Positions 1-12,934 of a stretch of 64,000 bases of DNA are shown one piece after another (the stretch's first letter is position 1; each line of letters begins with the position of its first letter). This stretch comes from Scortum barcoo (taxonomy: Eukaryota; Chordata; Actinopteri; Centrarchiformes; Terapontidae): the NCBI GenBank assembly GCA_023238725.1, contig CM041538.1, positions 2,014,182-2,078,181 on the forward strand, read 5' to 3'. The notes below the pieces were generated by a model. The model was not told where the DNA came from. It made no database searches and was given only the letters and a program-made list of their open reading frames with translations. A program made the translations under genes and the position numbers.

Positions 1-52
1 GCAACAGAGGCACACACATACTGTACAGTACACCTTTGAGGTTCACACTTAC

Positions 53-168
53 TATTTTTCAACCCAAGGAATAGACTTGGCTCTCTTCTCTGTGCTGGGC
101 CCTGCTGACAGCTTGTCTTTCTGAGGTCTGGTCGTCTGAGCAGTCGCTCCTTTCAAAAAGGCCTGCAT
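53..168 (-). CDS. rfc4: Replication factor C subunit 4, first coding exon (gene runs off the left edge)
   Basis: RFC4 is a small AAA+ subunit of the nuclear RFC clamp loader, which opens and loads PCNA at primer-template junctions. The minus-strand exon gives 38 codons plus two bases. It begins MQAFLKGA and ends IPWVEK followed by TA, so the next residue is probably Tyr, giving the WVEKYRP box that opens the RFC-family AAA+ module. The MQAFLKG start and basic Ser/Thr/Lys-rich linker match the vertebrate RFC4 N-terminus as I remember it. The donor is a good GTAAGT (gt at 52-51). The start ATG is at 168-166, and the exon probably begins at a NAGNAG acceptor at 175 or 172. All ATPase motifs lie outside the window. 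Confidence is high because both the start peptide and the WVEK box match. Confidence 0.92.
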
Positions 169-182
169 GATTCTGCTGGTGT

Positions 183-981
183 TTGGAGTTTTTAGACAAA
201 CACAAAGCAGCAGAATCAGACAGTCATTAGATCAATATTACCTATACAGGTTGATATAGGCTAAATGACATCCATAATATGTGATGCTTATTGAGAAAGG
301 TCAAACTACTGTACCACCAAAAACTAAAAAATATCTTCTGATCATCTGTCAAAGTGATGAAATGTGAGAATCTGAAGCTTAGTGATAAACACAACTCAAC
401 TGCACACATTTAAACACATTTCTAAAACATCTCATGTTGCTGAATAATACCAGCGGCAGGTATCTACAACACTACCCTGAACATCATTCAACACGTTACA
501 AAATCAAATATCAACATTAGTTAGACTGTTCAGACAACTTCATTTGACAGGCGATCAGATAACATTTGCTAATAATGAGCTCGTTATTTACAGTAACGAT
601 GGTGGCTGATACAGTAAAAATGGAAAATAAAGGAAAGGTAACTGTGTGTGTAGTCATGTTAGATGTGACATATATCAGTGGCAGTAACGTGGCTAAGCTA
701 ACTCAATAACAAGAATGAATGTTGTGGTTTATCTTCATCTGCTAAAATAACATTACGGGCCGCTGTCACTCAGCATTAAATATGGCAGCCGTTAACACAG
801 CTGAAGTGAGTAACTTATACCCAGCGTCACATATAATAGCAGCTAACAAGGCTTAGCTTACTGGCTAAGTTAGCCTGTGCTGCTCTGTTGAGAGCCAACT
901 GTGAGCCAACAGGATCAGTTAGCTGCTAGCTGCAGACGGACATATCTTTATTTATCAGACGCTGTAAAGACCGTCTCTTAC
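183..981 (-). other. rfc4: rfc4 intron 1
   Basis: This interval lies between the putative non-coding first exon and the first coding exon of rfc4. I see no coding potential, no RNA gene and no recognisable mobile element in it. The acceptor side (about 176-195 on the minus strand) has only a weak pyrimidine tract. Confidence 0.5.
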
Positions 982-1105
982 CTTAATGTCCCACAGCCGT
1001 AGAGCTGCCGTCGTGAGGAGTGTCTGTCTCAGCTGCGGGGACAGTCTGTCTGTGGACATGAAGGACTGCCGCCGCGTCTTCCCGCCACAGACGAACCGAT
1101 GAAGA
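982..1105 (-). other. rfc4: Probable non-coding first exon (5'UTR) of rfc4
   Basis: A strong minus-strand donor (AAG|GTAAGAG, gt at 981-980) ends a GC-rich segment directly upstream of the rfc4 coding exon and about 0.8 kb from it. The upstream boundary is not visible; about 1,105 is inferred from the nearby promoter motifs. The segment contains an ATG at 1059-1057 with 26 open codons up to the donor. This ATG is out of frame with the rfc4 start and would act as an overlapping upstream ORF if the transcript includes it. Confidence 0.55.
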
Positions 1106-1180
1106 GGTCACTTCCGCCGACGTCATTTCATGGCCTCCAATTAGACGCTGCGGATGCTTGAGTTGGTCCCGCCCCTCCTC
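1106..1180. promoter_or_regulatory. GC-rich promoter of rfc4 with ETS, CRE-like and GC-box motifs
   Basis: Within 75 bases are an ETS-type CACTTCCG (1109-1116), a CRE-like GACGTCA (1119-1125) and a GC box (around 1167-1178). They sit immediately upstream of the rfc4 first exon, and no TATA box is evident. ETS plus CRE motifs are typical of housekeeping and DNA-replication gene promoters. The motifs are seen directly; their use is inferred. Confidence 0.5.
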
Positions 1181-1229
1181 CCTCTTTTCTCTACATCTCC
1201 TCTCCTCATCTCCTCCTCTCATCTCCCAT

Positions 1230-2740
1230 TACTGTGCTTTGTTAACACAGCATTTCTTGTTATATTCCGAGCCCGTGGACTGTATGACAGTGGTTAAAAA
1301 GAAATAAAACGTCGCCATTTTGCCTGTAATTTCTGAATTTGGAATTCACAAAAATCTAATTCAGTGTAATTAGGTCATCAGTGTTACACTATGGTGCTTT
1401 AAAAGGTGAATAAACATACAGTCTGTCTGTTTGTCTTGTATCAAAGCCTTCAGTCAGGCTGGCAGAGAGAAGATAAGTGAGGCTAAGGTGAGGCTGAGTG
1501 CAGGAGTCTCTGGCTAATGGTCGTCTCCCCGGCAATCTCCACGGTCCCAGGAGGCAGAGGCTCATGCAGAGATGCTAATGTCCCTGCCTGGCGCTGTTTG
1601 TTTCAATCAAAACGTGGAGCGGGCTCAGGCGAGTGGCCTCTGGCAGCACTGAATGAACCCAGGCAGCCAAGCATGAATGAGGCATGATGGGTGGAGGCTA
1701 TTGATTTGTTTTGTTCCGGCTCTCATGAGATAATGGTGGTGAAATCAGACATGCTTAAAAAGGATTTTGTCTTGTAAGTGACAATGTTGTCTTCACTGTG
1801 TTATTCTGTGTTATTCCCTCTACCTTAAATGTAATAAAAATCAAGACATGTTTCAGTGTGAGGATCAGTCAGTGTCCCACTAGCTCCAGTCCATGTTCAG
1901 CCCTGCTCCAGGCACCAGGATTTCTCTGATGGACCTATTAACCCCCACCCCATTCATCCACCCTCCCCTCTGTTTTTATGTCTCTGCCTCCGCCCTGCAG
2001 GCAGGTATATCACCCCTCTGATTCGTTTTCCCTCTTGTGACTCAGCTTCTTTATTAAAGTAAATGGAGCATCATCAAAGCAGCAGCAGCAGCGTTTTCCT
2101 TTCCACAGCCTGAAGAGTGGCCCTATACATGGAGTGGACTCCCAGCAACACAGCATTTTCAATTTTCTCCTTTCTCCCACATTTCTTGAGGAGCATCCTC
2201 TTCTTCCTCTAGGTTTGGCATATATTATTTTCCTTTTCTTTTTCTTTTTTCCTTTTTGCACTGAGGATAATTGTGTTTTTTACTTGGAAGCATCTTCTTA
2301 TATTTTTGCTCGCATCATAACTGAATGACTGTCTGGGCAGCTGATGATTTCTTAACTAGTTAACTACTAGGTGGCTGTTTTGTGCTCTGACGTACGAGTT
2401 TACAGACAAACTGACTGACTGACTGGCTGACAGACTAATGATCTCTTTTGTTCACTGACGGACTGGCTGGCTGTGGTGTTTATTGTCTGGCTGACTGTCT
2501 GATAGATTAATTAGCTTTGTTCTCTAAACACGGCTGACTGCTTATTTTATTTGCTGACTGGCTGACTAAGCTATCTGCTGTTTTATGACTGGATATTTTA
2601 GCTGGATTTCACCTGTGCCTGACTGACAAGCTCATTATTTGATTCTCAGGCTTACTATTTTTGCTGACTGGCTGGGAGTGGCATCCCCATTGTCATCCTC
2701 AGGCTTTGTGATTGTTTGGATTTGGAGGAGCCATGATGGA
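1230..2740. other. Intergenic region between divergent rfc4 and mcf2l2
   Basis: The two genes point away from each other, with about 1.5-1.8 kb between their 5' ends. The interval has no supported gene. It contains a CTGACTGG-like imperfect simple repeat (about 2405-2635) and a short poly-T/poly-C stretch near 2220-2260. The short open frames at 2010-2328 are low-complexity and not credible. Confidence 0.6.
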
Positions 2741-2968
2741 GGTGAGGAGAGGCTCGACATAAGACAAACCAAAGAACAAAGAACAAACAAGAAGCAGCAG
2801 AGAAAAGAGGACAAAAAAAACTTGGAAATTGGATTACAGAGCAAAAAGGAGTGGAAATTGTCGAGGAAGGAAGGGTGACGAGAGGAGGCGTGGCAGAGGA
2901 GAGAGAGAGCAGCAAGAGAGAGAAGGGGAGGAGGTGAGTGGATGAGTGGATGCAACCCACACCCTGAG

Positions 2969-3047
2969 ATGCTGTGCTGGCTAAGAGAAGACGAGATGTC
3001 GGTCCAGGAGCTGCTACAGAGGGTGCAGTGTGCCATCACTCATGTCG
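2969..3047 (+). CDS. mcf2l2: mcf2l2 exon 1 (start codon exon)
   Basis: This encodes 26 residues plus one base, from MLCWLREDEMSVQELL to THV, with donor G|GTGAGT at 3048. It aligns with the N-terminus of mammalian MCF2L2 (M-L-x-C-L-K-E-E-M pattern), which is why I prefer the ATG at 2969. An in-frame ATG at 2942 would add nine residues but has T at -3; 2969 has G at -3. The last base joins exon 2 to make Asp, restoring the conserved THVDEIMQQE junction. The 5'UTR probably lies in about 2740-2968, a purine-rich segment. Confidence 0.82.
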
Positions 3048-3589
3048 GTGAGTCCTCACACTTCTTTTTCCTCATCTTTCTTTTCATATTTCACACCTTC
3101 AGATGGTTAGAACAAGCAGAATGTTGGTCGTTTCTGTGCTGTCGTGTCTCCTTTGGGAAAAACGTATAGGAGAGCCCTCTCCTCTTGGAATATCCATCCT
3201 GTTGTTACTTGAAGTGTATAGTGGGAGATGTGATATAAGGTCATATCTTTTTTTTTCGGGATTTGAATTCTTGGATTTGTCTGAAAACGTGAAGAGAAGT
3301 GGAGCATGTGAAATAGAGGCAGGGAATCTCTCCATCCTCTTGCCAAGACCGCTGAGTGAAGAGGGATGCAGAGGGATGCTCTGCACATGGGCAGAGGAGA
3401 AAGGGTCAGCATTTACAGTGATTCATTGCTGTCACTTCACTGTATTTGTTATGTAGGTGATTCTGTATTTTGTGGCGTACAGTAAAAACAGCAAGAATGA
3501 GTGAATTAGTAGCAATCCCATTAGCATATATATATATATTTTATTTGCAAGGGGTCAATATTTAATATATTTACACCCTTATGTTACTA

Positions 3590-3898
3590 TTGGCCATTTC
3601 AATCTTCTATCCTCTATCGCCTTTCTTCTACCCTTTTCTGTTTTTTTGTCATCTCCTTCCATCTTACCTTGCTCTTTTTTCTTTTCCTAGTCACCACCCC
3701 CCACCCCCCAGGTCATTTTTCTTCCCCTCCCCCCCCCATCCCCTCTCCACTACCACCATTTTTCCTTCCCTCACAACTATCCCCATCTATGCCTTCTGCC
3801 CTTTTTATCCACCTCTCTGTGATTTCCCTTTCCTCTCCTCCCTGTCCTCTCCACACCTTCTCTTCCTTCTTCTCTTCTATTCCAGTTCATTTCCCCAG
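3590..3898 (+). repeat. Long polypyrimidine tract with C-rich runs
   Basis: About 300 bases are almost entirely C and T on the plus strand, including runs of C8 and C6. The tract ends in two consecutive AG dinucleotides (3884-3885 and 3897-3898). The open frames across it (3581-3958) are rich in Pro/Ser/Phe/Leu purely because of base composition and are not genes. Confidence 0.7.
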
Positions 3899-4372
3899 CT
3901 CGTGGGAGAAGTAGGTCAATGTGCCACGCTGGCGCTGTTTGCAAAGCATCCTCTATAACTGCGCTTCCTGCGTCGCATAGTAGTCAGGGGAGAGAGGGAT
4001 AGGGAGGCGGAGGAGAGCTTGCGCAGAGTGTTACTATGGAAACTGAGCTAGCTTCTGCCAGGCAAAGGGCCCTGAATTGATATATTGGGAGGCAGGCTCA
4101 CAGGATGCTGCCAGTTTGCAGCACTGACAGCAGAAGGTGTTTATTGAAGTGGATACTTTTTCTGTGTCATGCTCTTGTTAAACTTACTGTTTTTTTGTGT
4201 ATTCGGTTACCTGGTGCTTAACCATAAGGAATTACATGTACATTGAGCTCACTGACACAAACTGCAATGTTCATGGTGGAACCCCTAGATGGCAGCACAC
4301 TCAAAAACTACACACTACAAAGATACACAGTCATACAGCAATACTCTCGTCTGCAAATACACACACACACAT

Positions 4373-4472
<100 letters not shown>

Positions 4473-7400
4473 ATAAATCTAATAATATAATGAATTTTAT
4501 ATTACATATATAAATTGTGTATGTGGCAGGTAAAACAAACAAAACCAAGTCAACACCAAATAGCACTGGGTAATATTGGAATTGTGTACAGGGAGCTCAC
4601 TCTGTGCTCCATGTAAACATACTTTACAAAGTAGGATCAAAACCAGGTTTAGACTCAGGATCCAGAAGGCACTAGGAGCGTGTTTGTATTTAAAGATACT
4701 TTATCAAGACTTGAACATCACTGTTGCAGGACACCATGCTGTTTAGTTATCCTCTCCTGTTTCTATGTTATTTTCTTTCTGTCCCAACAACAATGCTTTC
4801 CATTCACCAGCAGGGAGCTCACTTGTGTTTGCTTGGACCACACCGCAGTTTGCAGGACCACAGCACAGCTTCAGCCACTAGTTATATTATCAGATGACCA
4901 CATGTTTTTCATCAATGTCTTTATTATCCTCCCATTATTGATTTTAAAGCAATGACAGCTCACCCTCTATCTTCTTTAGTTTTTTCATCCAGTCCTTTTT
5001 AGGACAGTCACACCAAACAGCATGTCATTTGACTGTCATGATGGCCCTTGTACTGTGAAACTGACAGACCAGGAGGAGCAAAAGTCTCAAATGATGGGAA
5101 TGATGATTTAGACTTCAGCTCTCTTCACTATGTGTTCAGTCACTGGAGACTGATCATGGGAAGCTCTCTTTCTGTCATATCGTAATCATCTGATGCTTCT
5201 ATTACTGCACTGGGCTAATGATCAGCTCTTGTCAGCTTTAGTCAGTCAGTGGCTTACATACTCTTGTTCTGTGGCTTGAATTTAATGTAGGCTACTGTTT
5301 GCAGCTCTTTCATTTGATTTATAAAAAGCTTTTACTTTTTTCTAGATAGATAGATTAAATTAGATAATTATACATCTAATATGACAGCTACGCAAAAAAG
5401 GTATGACTCTGATATTCCAAAAAGGCATTTCTTTACATTTCTTTACACTGCATCCACATCTATACACAAACGCCCCCTCTCTGTCAGCATTGCCCATAGA
5501 CCATGTAATAACATGACTCACATCCCCTATTGGGGGCTGATGACATCATAGCAGCACCAGGATGTGTAATTTCCCATCATGCTTGTCCTCTCCTCATGTA
5601 TAATTCATGAATGCACATGCTGCTTTATGGATGGCTGATCTAAAATGGCTACTCCTGTCCCACTGAGACGTGCTGTCAGCATGATTAGTGCCGAGGCCTG
5701 CAGATGAGAGCTCACTGCTCAGGCAGACAATCGTATTCTTGTTCAGGATAAAGCTCCCTTGAACCACACCCCCTGCCCCCTCCAGCCCCGCTTAGTCTGT
5801 GACCTCCTCCTTTATCAAAGGAGAGTGTCTCAGGGACCTCGTGAATGACCTTCAGAGTTTCCAGTGGAAAAGGTCAGGCTGTGGAGAGGGATGATGCTGA
5901 ATGTTGCCGTGTTCTGATGCTCTGTGCAACCAAGAGAGTAGAAAGGGGGACATTATCTCTTTTGAGTGTGCAGGGAAATTTCTGTCCTTGGAAATGATGA
6001 TTAATTTTTCACTTAATGTTGGATTCTTGGAGACTGCTGCAAAGTAGTGAGACTGTGACATGAGTAGGACTATGATCTACTGATACAATGGCATGCTTTG
6101 TTTAGTGATAAAAACATACTTGTATAGTTTTTTTGACTAGATAGTTTTTTACCTCCAAAAGCAGTTGGACCTTATGGTTTTGCTTTTTGAGTGCAGAACA
6201 GTGTTACTTAAACAATTCTTGCAGTTTCATACAGCCTGTTTCTAACTTATATGATTTTGTTAATTAGTTGTACAGGAGAATGAGCCAATTGGCAGATAAT
6301 TCTGGGTTATGGTTAGATGTCTTTCCCCAATAAGTTCAGATTCATTTGAAATCTAAGACAAAACCTTTAAAATTCATTTGATATATTTCAGCCACCTTTG
6401 CTCATGTGTGCCACACTGTGTGCCACTTGAGCAAAGAAGTTGGAACTGCAGTGCTACTATGTGGCTGTCGCAGGAGTGACACAAGCCCTCAACAGACTAA
6501 CCATCCAACCAATTATTCATCAGCGCAGCACTTTTTTAAAATGATTCTGGCTCCAGCATGGGCAGCCAGACCAGTTGATGGGCACCAGCTTGGTTTTGGT
6601 CACTGACAGGATGAAAGAATAAATAAACATGATACCACCTTTTTAAATTAGTGAGCTTTATCAGTGTTGGTAACTGTATTCTCTAACTTTGGACAGAACC
6701 AGACTAGATGTTTCCCTCCGATAGTTGCTCAGGGTTTGTGGTATTGCCCAGAGCCCCCCCTCCCCATCACCAGCCCCCCAACCTTTGTTGTCATTACGTC
6801 AGAGCTGCATTCTCTCTGCTTCCTCTTCCCGTCTCTGATACAGGAGTGATGGTGGTGGAGAGGGGTGGGTCGCCATATCCTTCGGAAAGTGTTTGTCTTT
6901 CTTTGTGTCACCTGGACTGAGGCCAGCTGACAAGCTCTCCTCACAACATCACAGCTGAACAATAGAACTGATCCACACGACCACATGAGAACTTTCTGAG
7001 TCTAATATGTTCTCAATCCTAATTTTCTCACTACACAGATTTTCTAAGCAGCTCAATCCTGAGCAGATCAAGTGAACCAAGGTCAAGTGAGCTGGTGGCC
7101 GACTTGGTTTAGATGGAAAGTGGCTGACAAGACTGCAGACCACATTCACTCCAAGAAGGCTGGACATGGATGGAAGATGCATACTGGTTTCTATTTTTAG
7201 AACACAGACAAAGTCATGTGCCTTCACCTTTGCTCCTGACATAATAAAGAGTCATAATTTGCATAATATAATATCAGCTTCATTTAGAGAGATGTTGTTT
7301 ATTGGCTTTTGAACAAACAACTGTTGCTGCTGTTTTCCTTAGGAGGACAGCGTGCAAACACAACACTGCTGTCACTTTTTGTTTTCACCATCTGTCAACC

Positions 7401-8599
7401 ATTTGACGAATTTCTCTCTCAACTAATATATTGTGACAAACAGCTTTCAGCAGCACAATATGCATGTCTTTCCCTTGAAAGTATCCTAGCAGTATTTTAC
7501 CCTATTAGTGATGAAGTTAGTATTTATTCTAGTGGGAATTAGTCTAAAATCCCTTGGGTTGAATAGCATGACCATCCTGTAAAAATATGTCCTTCAGAAA
7601 AGCTGCTGATGCTGTGAGAAATTCATTAATACAGTTTCTAAAGGGGTAAATACAAGTAATTTATGAAACCCAAAGATGACGTTAGGACGTTAGAGTGCCC
7701 CAAGATCTGATATTATATTAGTATGATAGAACTGTAAAAGCTACATGCAATTGATTTGATTTCTATCACACAATCCCAACAACTACAATATATTTGAACA
7801 TACTATAGATTGTGTGCTACTGTAGGTAACGCTCCCAGTCCCCATATCATTTAATTTTAAAAGTGTGTGTTTTTGTAAATTACCCCCCCCCTTTTCCTCT
7901 ACTGTCAGTTTGAACCAACTAACCTTGTGCTTTGTGGCCTGTGTGTCTGAGTTTGTGTGAATACATGTGTGACGTGTGAGACTAAACTGAACACAATGAA
8001 TCATTTCCTCAGTGCCATTGTTCTAGTCTGTTCAATAAAAATCTGCAGACTGTTCACACATTCACAGTGCTTTCATTATAATCTTAACAACAGCTCCTGC
8101 AGACTGCAGACATGGAAAGAAGCACGATATTGATTGAATTTTTAATTTAGAGAAGAATAGCAGTTTAAACTTTTTATTTGTACTTGTATGGAAGGATAAT
8201 GTTGAAATATTTTGAATCAAATACAAAAACTGCCAGATGTCCTTTGCCTAGAAGAGTTCGTTTATAATTTGTATGAAGGGAACAGTAGAGTTGGTGTACT
8301 TTGACTTACAGCTTTATCTGTAGACAGCATTATACTCCAAACAAATTTATCTGATGTATGCAATTACACACCCCATACCATAAGATGATTCATTACCATG
8401 AAGACACAGACTGTATTTCATATTGTCTGAATCCCATGATCTATGGAGGACAATAGATACCATAAAAATAGTTATGGAGCATTTATTCATTGAAAACAGG
8501 AACAGTAGACAGTGAAAACAGGAATCAATAACTATTTTACAAATGAATGAATTGCTTAGACTAAAAGAAAGAAATAGACTAGTTGGGGCCTTGGGTACC

Positions 8600-8830
8600 T
8601 ACTGGGTGACAGACTAAAGGAAAAACAAACCTAAAGTGTCTCAGTAAACTGTTGGTCCACCACGTGCCTCCAGAGCAGCTTCAGATTCTTCAAGTCTGTG
8701 AGCTCTCCTGGAGGGATGAACACCATTCTTTTAAAGATATTCCCTCATTTGGTGTTTTGATGATGGTGGTGGAGAGCTCTGTCTAACACGTCACTCCAAA
8801 ATCTCCCATAGGTGTTCAGCTGGGTTGGCA
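8600..8830 (-). pseudogene. Tc1/mariner transposase C-terminal relic
   Basis: Read on the minus strand from about 8,830 down, the translation shows A-E-H-L-W-E-I-L-E, then R-V-R-Q-x-S-P-P-P-S-S-K-H-Q, and finally E-A-A-L-E-A-R-G-G-P-T-V-Y followed by a stop. This is the familiar C-terminal end of a fish Tc1-like transposase, with the catalytic Glu in the AEHLW segment. Several stops and frame changes break it. I see no terminal inverted repeats close by, so this is a truncated fossil. Confidence 0.7.
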
Positions 8831-8999
8831 GGCAGGGTAGGAAAGTCGGAAAGCATTCAGAAACTAACAAATACATTGTTGTTTTTCTTCTGCTCATGAG
8901 ATTTATTGATGATAAGGAAAATATAAAAGTACCTCACTTTATTTTTTGTGCAGTTCAGTTGAATAGATTATTATTATTACTTGCTTCCCCCATACAATC

Positions 9000-9300
9000 T
9001 TGTATACAGTAACCCACAAAATGGATTAGCCAATGAAAACACATACATGGCCAAAAACCAAAGGGCATTGTAGTGATTGAGCAAATCACATACTTGCCCT
9101 AGGTTGTAGATTGCAGTGCTTGTGTTTATGGCATCCCGAGGGTTTTTGGTAATCCACGGTTTCTTGTTGTGGAATGATGCTGTTGTTTTACTAATTAAAT
9201 CCACCACAGACTCAGTGAATCCACTGATTTCATCAGAGATGTCAATGGTGGTGTCCTGGAAAGCTCTGGTGTCAAAATCGGTGAAGAGGCAAAGTTTGTG
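9000..9300 (-). pseudogene. LINE (non-LTR retrotransposon) ORF2-like relic
   Basis: A minus-strand open frame (8977-9360) contains FTDFDTRAFQ, then an acidic stretch, FTESVVDLIS and NKKPWITKNPRDAI. This resembles the linker between the endonuclease and reverse-transcriptase domains of fish L2/Rex-like LINEs, where an N-x-K-P-W motif is typical. No RT core motif (such as YADD) is present. The assignment rests on memory of the family and is moderate. Confidence 0.45.
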
Positions 9301-9306
9301 TGGATT

Positions 9307-9450
9307 GTAGAATGGCAGAAGGCCCTGGACAAAGTAAAAGTTGCATGGTCCTGTGAACATGTGTTGAGAGCCTCCGATTTTTCTGCAGTAAATACCGCCG
9401 ACCTTAGGGTGGGAGCTGTTCTCTCACAGGCATATGGGAAAGTACTAGAT
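9307..9450 (+). pseudogene. Ty3/gypsy-like RT/RNase H fragment
   Basis: The plus-strand translation shows A-L-D-K-V-K-V-A, then V-L-R-A-S-D-F, and after a gap V-G-A-V-L-S-Q. This is the order seen between the reverse transcriptase and RNase H of gypsy elements (A-F-x-x-L-K, V-L-x-x-P-D-F, G-x-G-A-V-L-x-Q). The D-A-S between these blocks is lost. It is short, so confidence is low, and it abuts the LINE-like relic on the other strand. Confidence 0.35.
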
Positions 9451-11740
9451 CAGGCCAATAATGGGGCCATGGATAGTGTCAGTTTTGAGGGTTTTGTGGA
9501 ATACCAACTGAGGGAACATTTTGAAGGATGTATGCTATTATATTGTATTCTGTTGGCCAAAGTATTGCTGATATCGATTCTGTATAGAAGTATGCCAGAT
9601 CTCAGTTTTAGGTAGCTAAGAATATTTTAAGAAATATGCTGGAAACTGGAGAAGAAACTGGGACTATGGAAAATAGTATAAATGAAAAGAAAAGCATGAT
9701 AATGGGAAAGCAGAATGTCCCTGTAGTGACCACACAATTGCCACTGATAAACCAGTGAAAATGAATTATTTAAGGTCCCAGTCATCAGACAGCTCCAGAT
9801 GATGTTTTCTCAAAAGTTTCAGGCACTCTGTGTTGTCAGAGTTGCTCTAGGCCAGCCTATAGGCATCAGAGGGTTTGTCTAACATTTTTTAGGTGGAGAT
9901 TTAAAAGGAGCTTGTTCAGAAGAATAACTGTGGCTGAACAGAGAGCAGAAAACAACAGCTGTTCCATTTAGTTGTGAGGCTGGTGGGACCACTCTGCTCA
10001 TCTATTATTCAAAGTGCTGAAGGTAGCACATGAAACGGCATCGACCGATGGCAGACATTTTCAGCGAGTCACTCCTCACTGATGTGCTCATGTACTCATC
10101 GTGTTGATCCTCAAAGGACTGTGACTTTAAATGTTTGGTCTGACTCATCATTTCAAGTCTGTAGTGTTTACTGGTTCCAACAGGAGAAAGACATTCCCAG
10201 TGAGGTAGCCAAGACCCTCAATGATGTAATCTATGATGTAATGAAACCTCCTCCCTGCAGCTGATTATTACATATTAGAACACAGCTAGGATAGTTGTTT
10301 AATACAGAGACTGATTTTGAAATGGACATACTGGTTCAGACTCTTTAATCATTCTTGAACAAGACACTGCTGCACTGGCTGCTCCTGACTCCTGTATGAA
10401 ATCCTTCCATTTATCTTTTAAAATTATGATGCTTATAAGTTGATTAGATGTCAGATTTCCCTGTCTTGACATTATTCTGAGGGGTAACATGGGCTGTTAG
10501 TATAAAACACTAAAGGGATTATTCCTCAGCTTCCTATTCATCCTGAACTGTCTCATCTCTCTCTGATGGATTTTAGAAACATCTCCTTTGATTATGACTT
10601 GGATAAGCAAGTACTGTGTGTTATGCATCCTAAAGGATACGCCTGGTTTATTACAACTAACTGTTTTATTTTTGTAGTATGTTGATGAGACTGTTCTTGG
10701 ATTCCCGCATTTAGTGTTTTCCAAGGTTAGTTGTGATGAGGGATTATTACCAACATTTCGAATGAGCCTCTTTTTCAGTTTTACATCCAAATAAAGTTGT
10801 GACTTTCAGACTTTGTTTCAGGGATGTTGTCATGTTTGCAGATCTCAGCCATTATTTGCTATGCACAATGTTATCATAACTGAGAGAGATGACTGTCAAA
10901 ATACTGTTCAAAAGTTCTAATAAATCTAAAATTTCTTTTAAAGTCCTTTAGAACCTGTGAGGGTTGAGACAGGGAAGTGGGGCTGAGTGTGGATAATGAT
11001 CTGTATTGTGTTAAGATGATTCTTTCAGGAAGTTTACACCTGAGATTTATTTAAATGTGGTGTACATGTAGAGAGTCTGGATGAAACACATTTAACACTT
11101 ACAAGGAACAAGTGGGAAATAAATGTGTACACTTCATAATTGGAGTCTGTAGTTAGTTGACTGTAATTAACCAGCTTAGCATAAAAACTGAGAGCAGCCT
11201 GCCTCTCTCTAAAGCTCACTGATTAATATGTCTTACCTCTTAACCTAATTAGCACACAAATGGAATTGTGAAAACCACCCATGTGAGTTCTTATAATCAA
11301 AGTGTTAAAAAAAACATTAGGCCAGATCTAGGATGAATATCTGAGATAATAATCGCCTGTTAGCCAACATGATCAGATTAACACTTACTCACCTGCAGTT
11401 ACAATGTAATGTAGGAAGATCAGTGGTCAGTGCACTGAGAAGAAACCAAACACAAATGAACTGAACTGTTGAATGAAACAGTTTTATCTAGAATAATACT
11501 GACTGATAAACTACCCTGTCAACTAAACTAAAACCACAGTTTTATCGTAACTCCAGTCATATCTGTGGATATTCATACTGTGACTCACCTGTTTGTTTCT
11601 GTTTAGGCTGGATTTGTGTTGTATGTTTAGTAGCATGGCTAAATATAAAACTTTGCCACTGCCTCAAAATAGGCTACAGAGAAGATTAACTGGAGACAGA
11701 GACTTATGGGAAGATCAGATGGTAAACATCTGATTACCTA

Positions 11741-11767
11741 TGTGTGTGTGTGTGTGTGTGTGTGTGT
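11741..11767. repeat. (TG)n microsatellite
   Basis: A perfect TG dinucleotide run of about 13 units in mcf2l2 intron 1. Confidence 0.95.
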
Positions 11768-12934
11768 CTTTGTTCTGCAAGGCTGTACCCTGTACACTTT
11801 GGCTATGTGCAAACATAGACACGGCACTTGAACAACAAAGCTATGTCGAGCGGTGATTTATCGATGTTCTGTATTTAATGAGCAGGCCTCTGACGCATAT
11901 TTGCTTCAGGAGCATCGGTCTTGTCAGAGTGGCTTTGGGAGAGGCGGAAGAGGTGGAAGAATAAGGAGACAGTTGAGGGAGGCGTGGGAGCTTTTCTCTG
12001 GCTCACAGAATAGCTGGTGACACTGCAGGGGAGACTATAAATACACACATCAGTCTCAAGGAAGAAGGATGGACCTATGAGACCACAGTGAGGAACTAGT
12101 GAGTCAAAAAGGCTAGAAGTGATTTTAAACACCTTCTCTAAACATGATGGAAGATACACAGAACAGAGGCCTAGAAGAGAAGAGTTAGGCTGGGTGTGAG
12201 AGCTTTATGATTTAACTCCACATGTCTTCGGCTGGCATTTACTTAATTGGTGCATGACATGCAGATGAAAATGCTCAACTGACTGAAGATCTAATCCATT
12301 AACCTACCTGTGGATGTGTCAGACACAGAACAACAAATTGTATTCTCTAGTGGTGGTACTCTCGTGTGCATACTCCATAGACTCAGAAAAATGAAAAATG
12401 AAGGAGCCCACTGAGAATTTTGTTTGTGACAGGTGGACAACTTTCATAGGCATGAATGAGGCGCCATCTTTGAATGTGTCATCCAAACCACGTTTCCAAA
12501 CCATGCGGAAAAAATGATAGGAATACAACATTTCTGTTTGTTTGTATGTATGTATTCATCTGAAGAATTTTACAGTCTCATCGGCTCACACAGATCAGGT
12601 GTTTTAGTCGAATGCCTTGTGCGTGTCAGTTTTTATTGAAACACCACTTTTTCCACTTCAACAAAGTATAAAGAAGTATTTGTGATTGTGTAAATTTTTT
12701 CCCAGTGTGTTTCCTAATTTTTCCTATTCCTGACAGGCGGCTGATGCTGCTGGTGCTTTTTTTTGCTTCATGGCCCCTGAAGACAAGATGCTACATTTAA
12801 CACTGGCCAGGTTTCAGCCCTGTTTATCAGTCAACTGTCTCACATTCACCTGATGAGGACTGTAAAGGAGAAACTGAGCGAAAAGGTGGAGAAATGTTAA
12901 GTGGGGGTGAAAAGAGCCTGCCCATTCTTTATCC

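Noticed and set aside
983..1222. 79-aa minus-strand open frame over the rfc4 promoter
   Set aside because: It runs through the promoter motifs into the first exon in a frame different from rfc4 and has no family resemblance. Only the shorter ATG at 1059 is discussed.
2635..3456. Several 75-134 aa open frames on both strands around mcf2l2 exon 1
   Set aside because: They overlap each other and the conserved first exon, and are low-complexity Ser/Leu or Lys/Glu translations.
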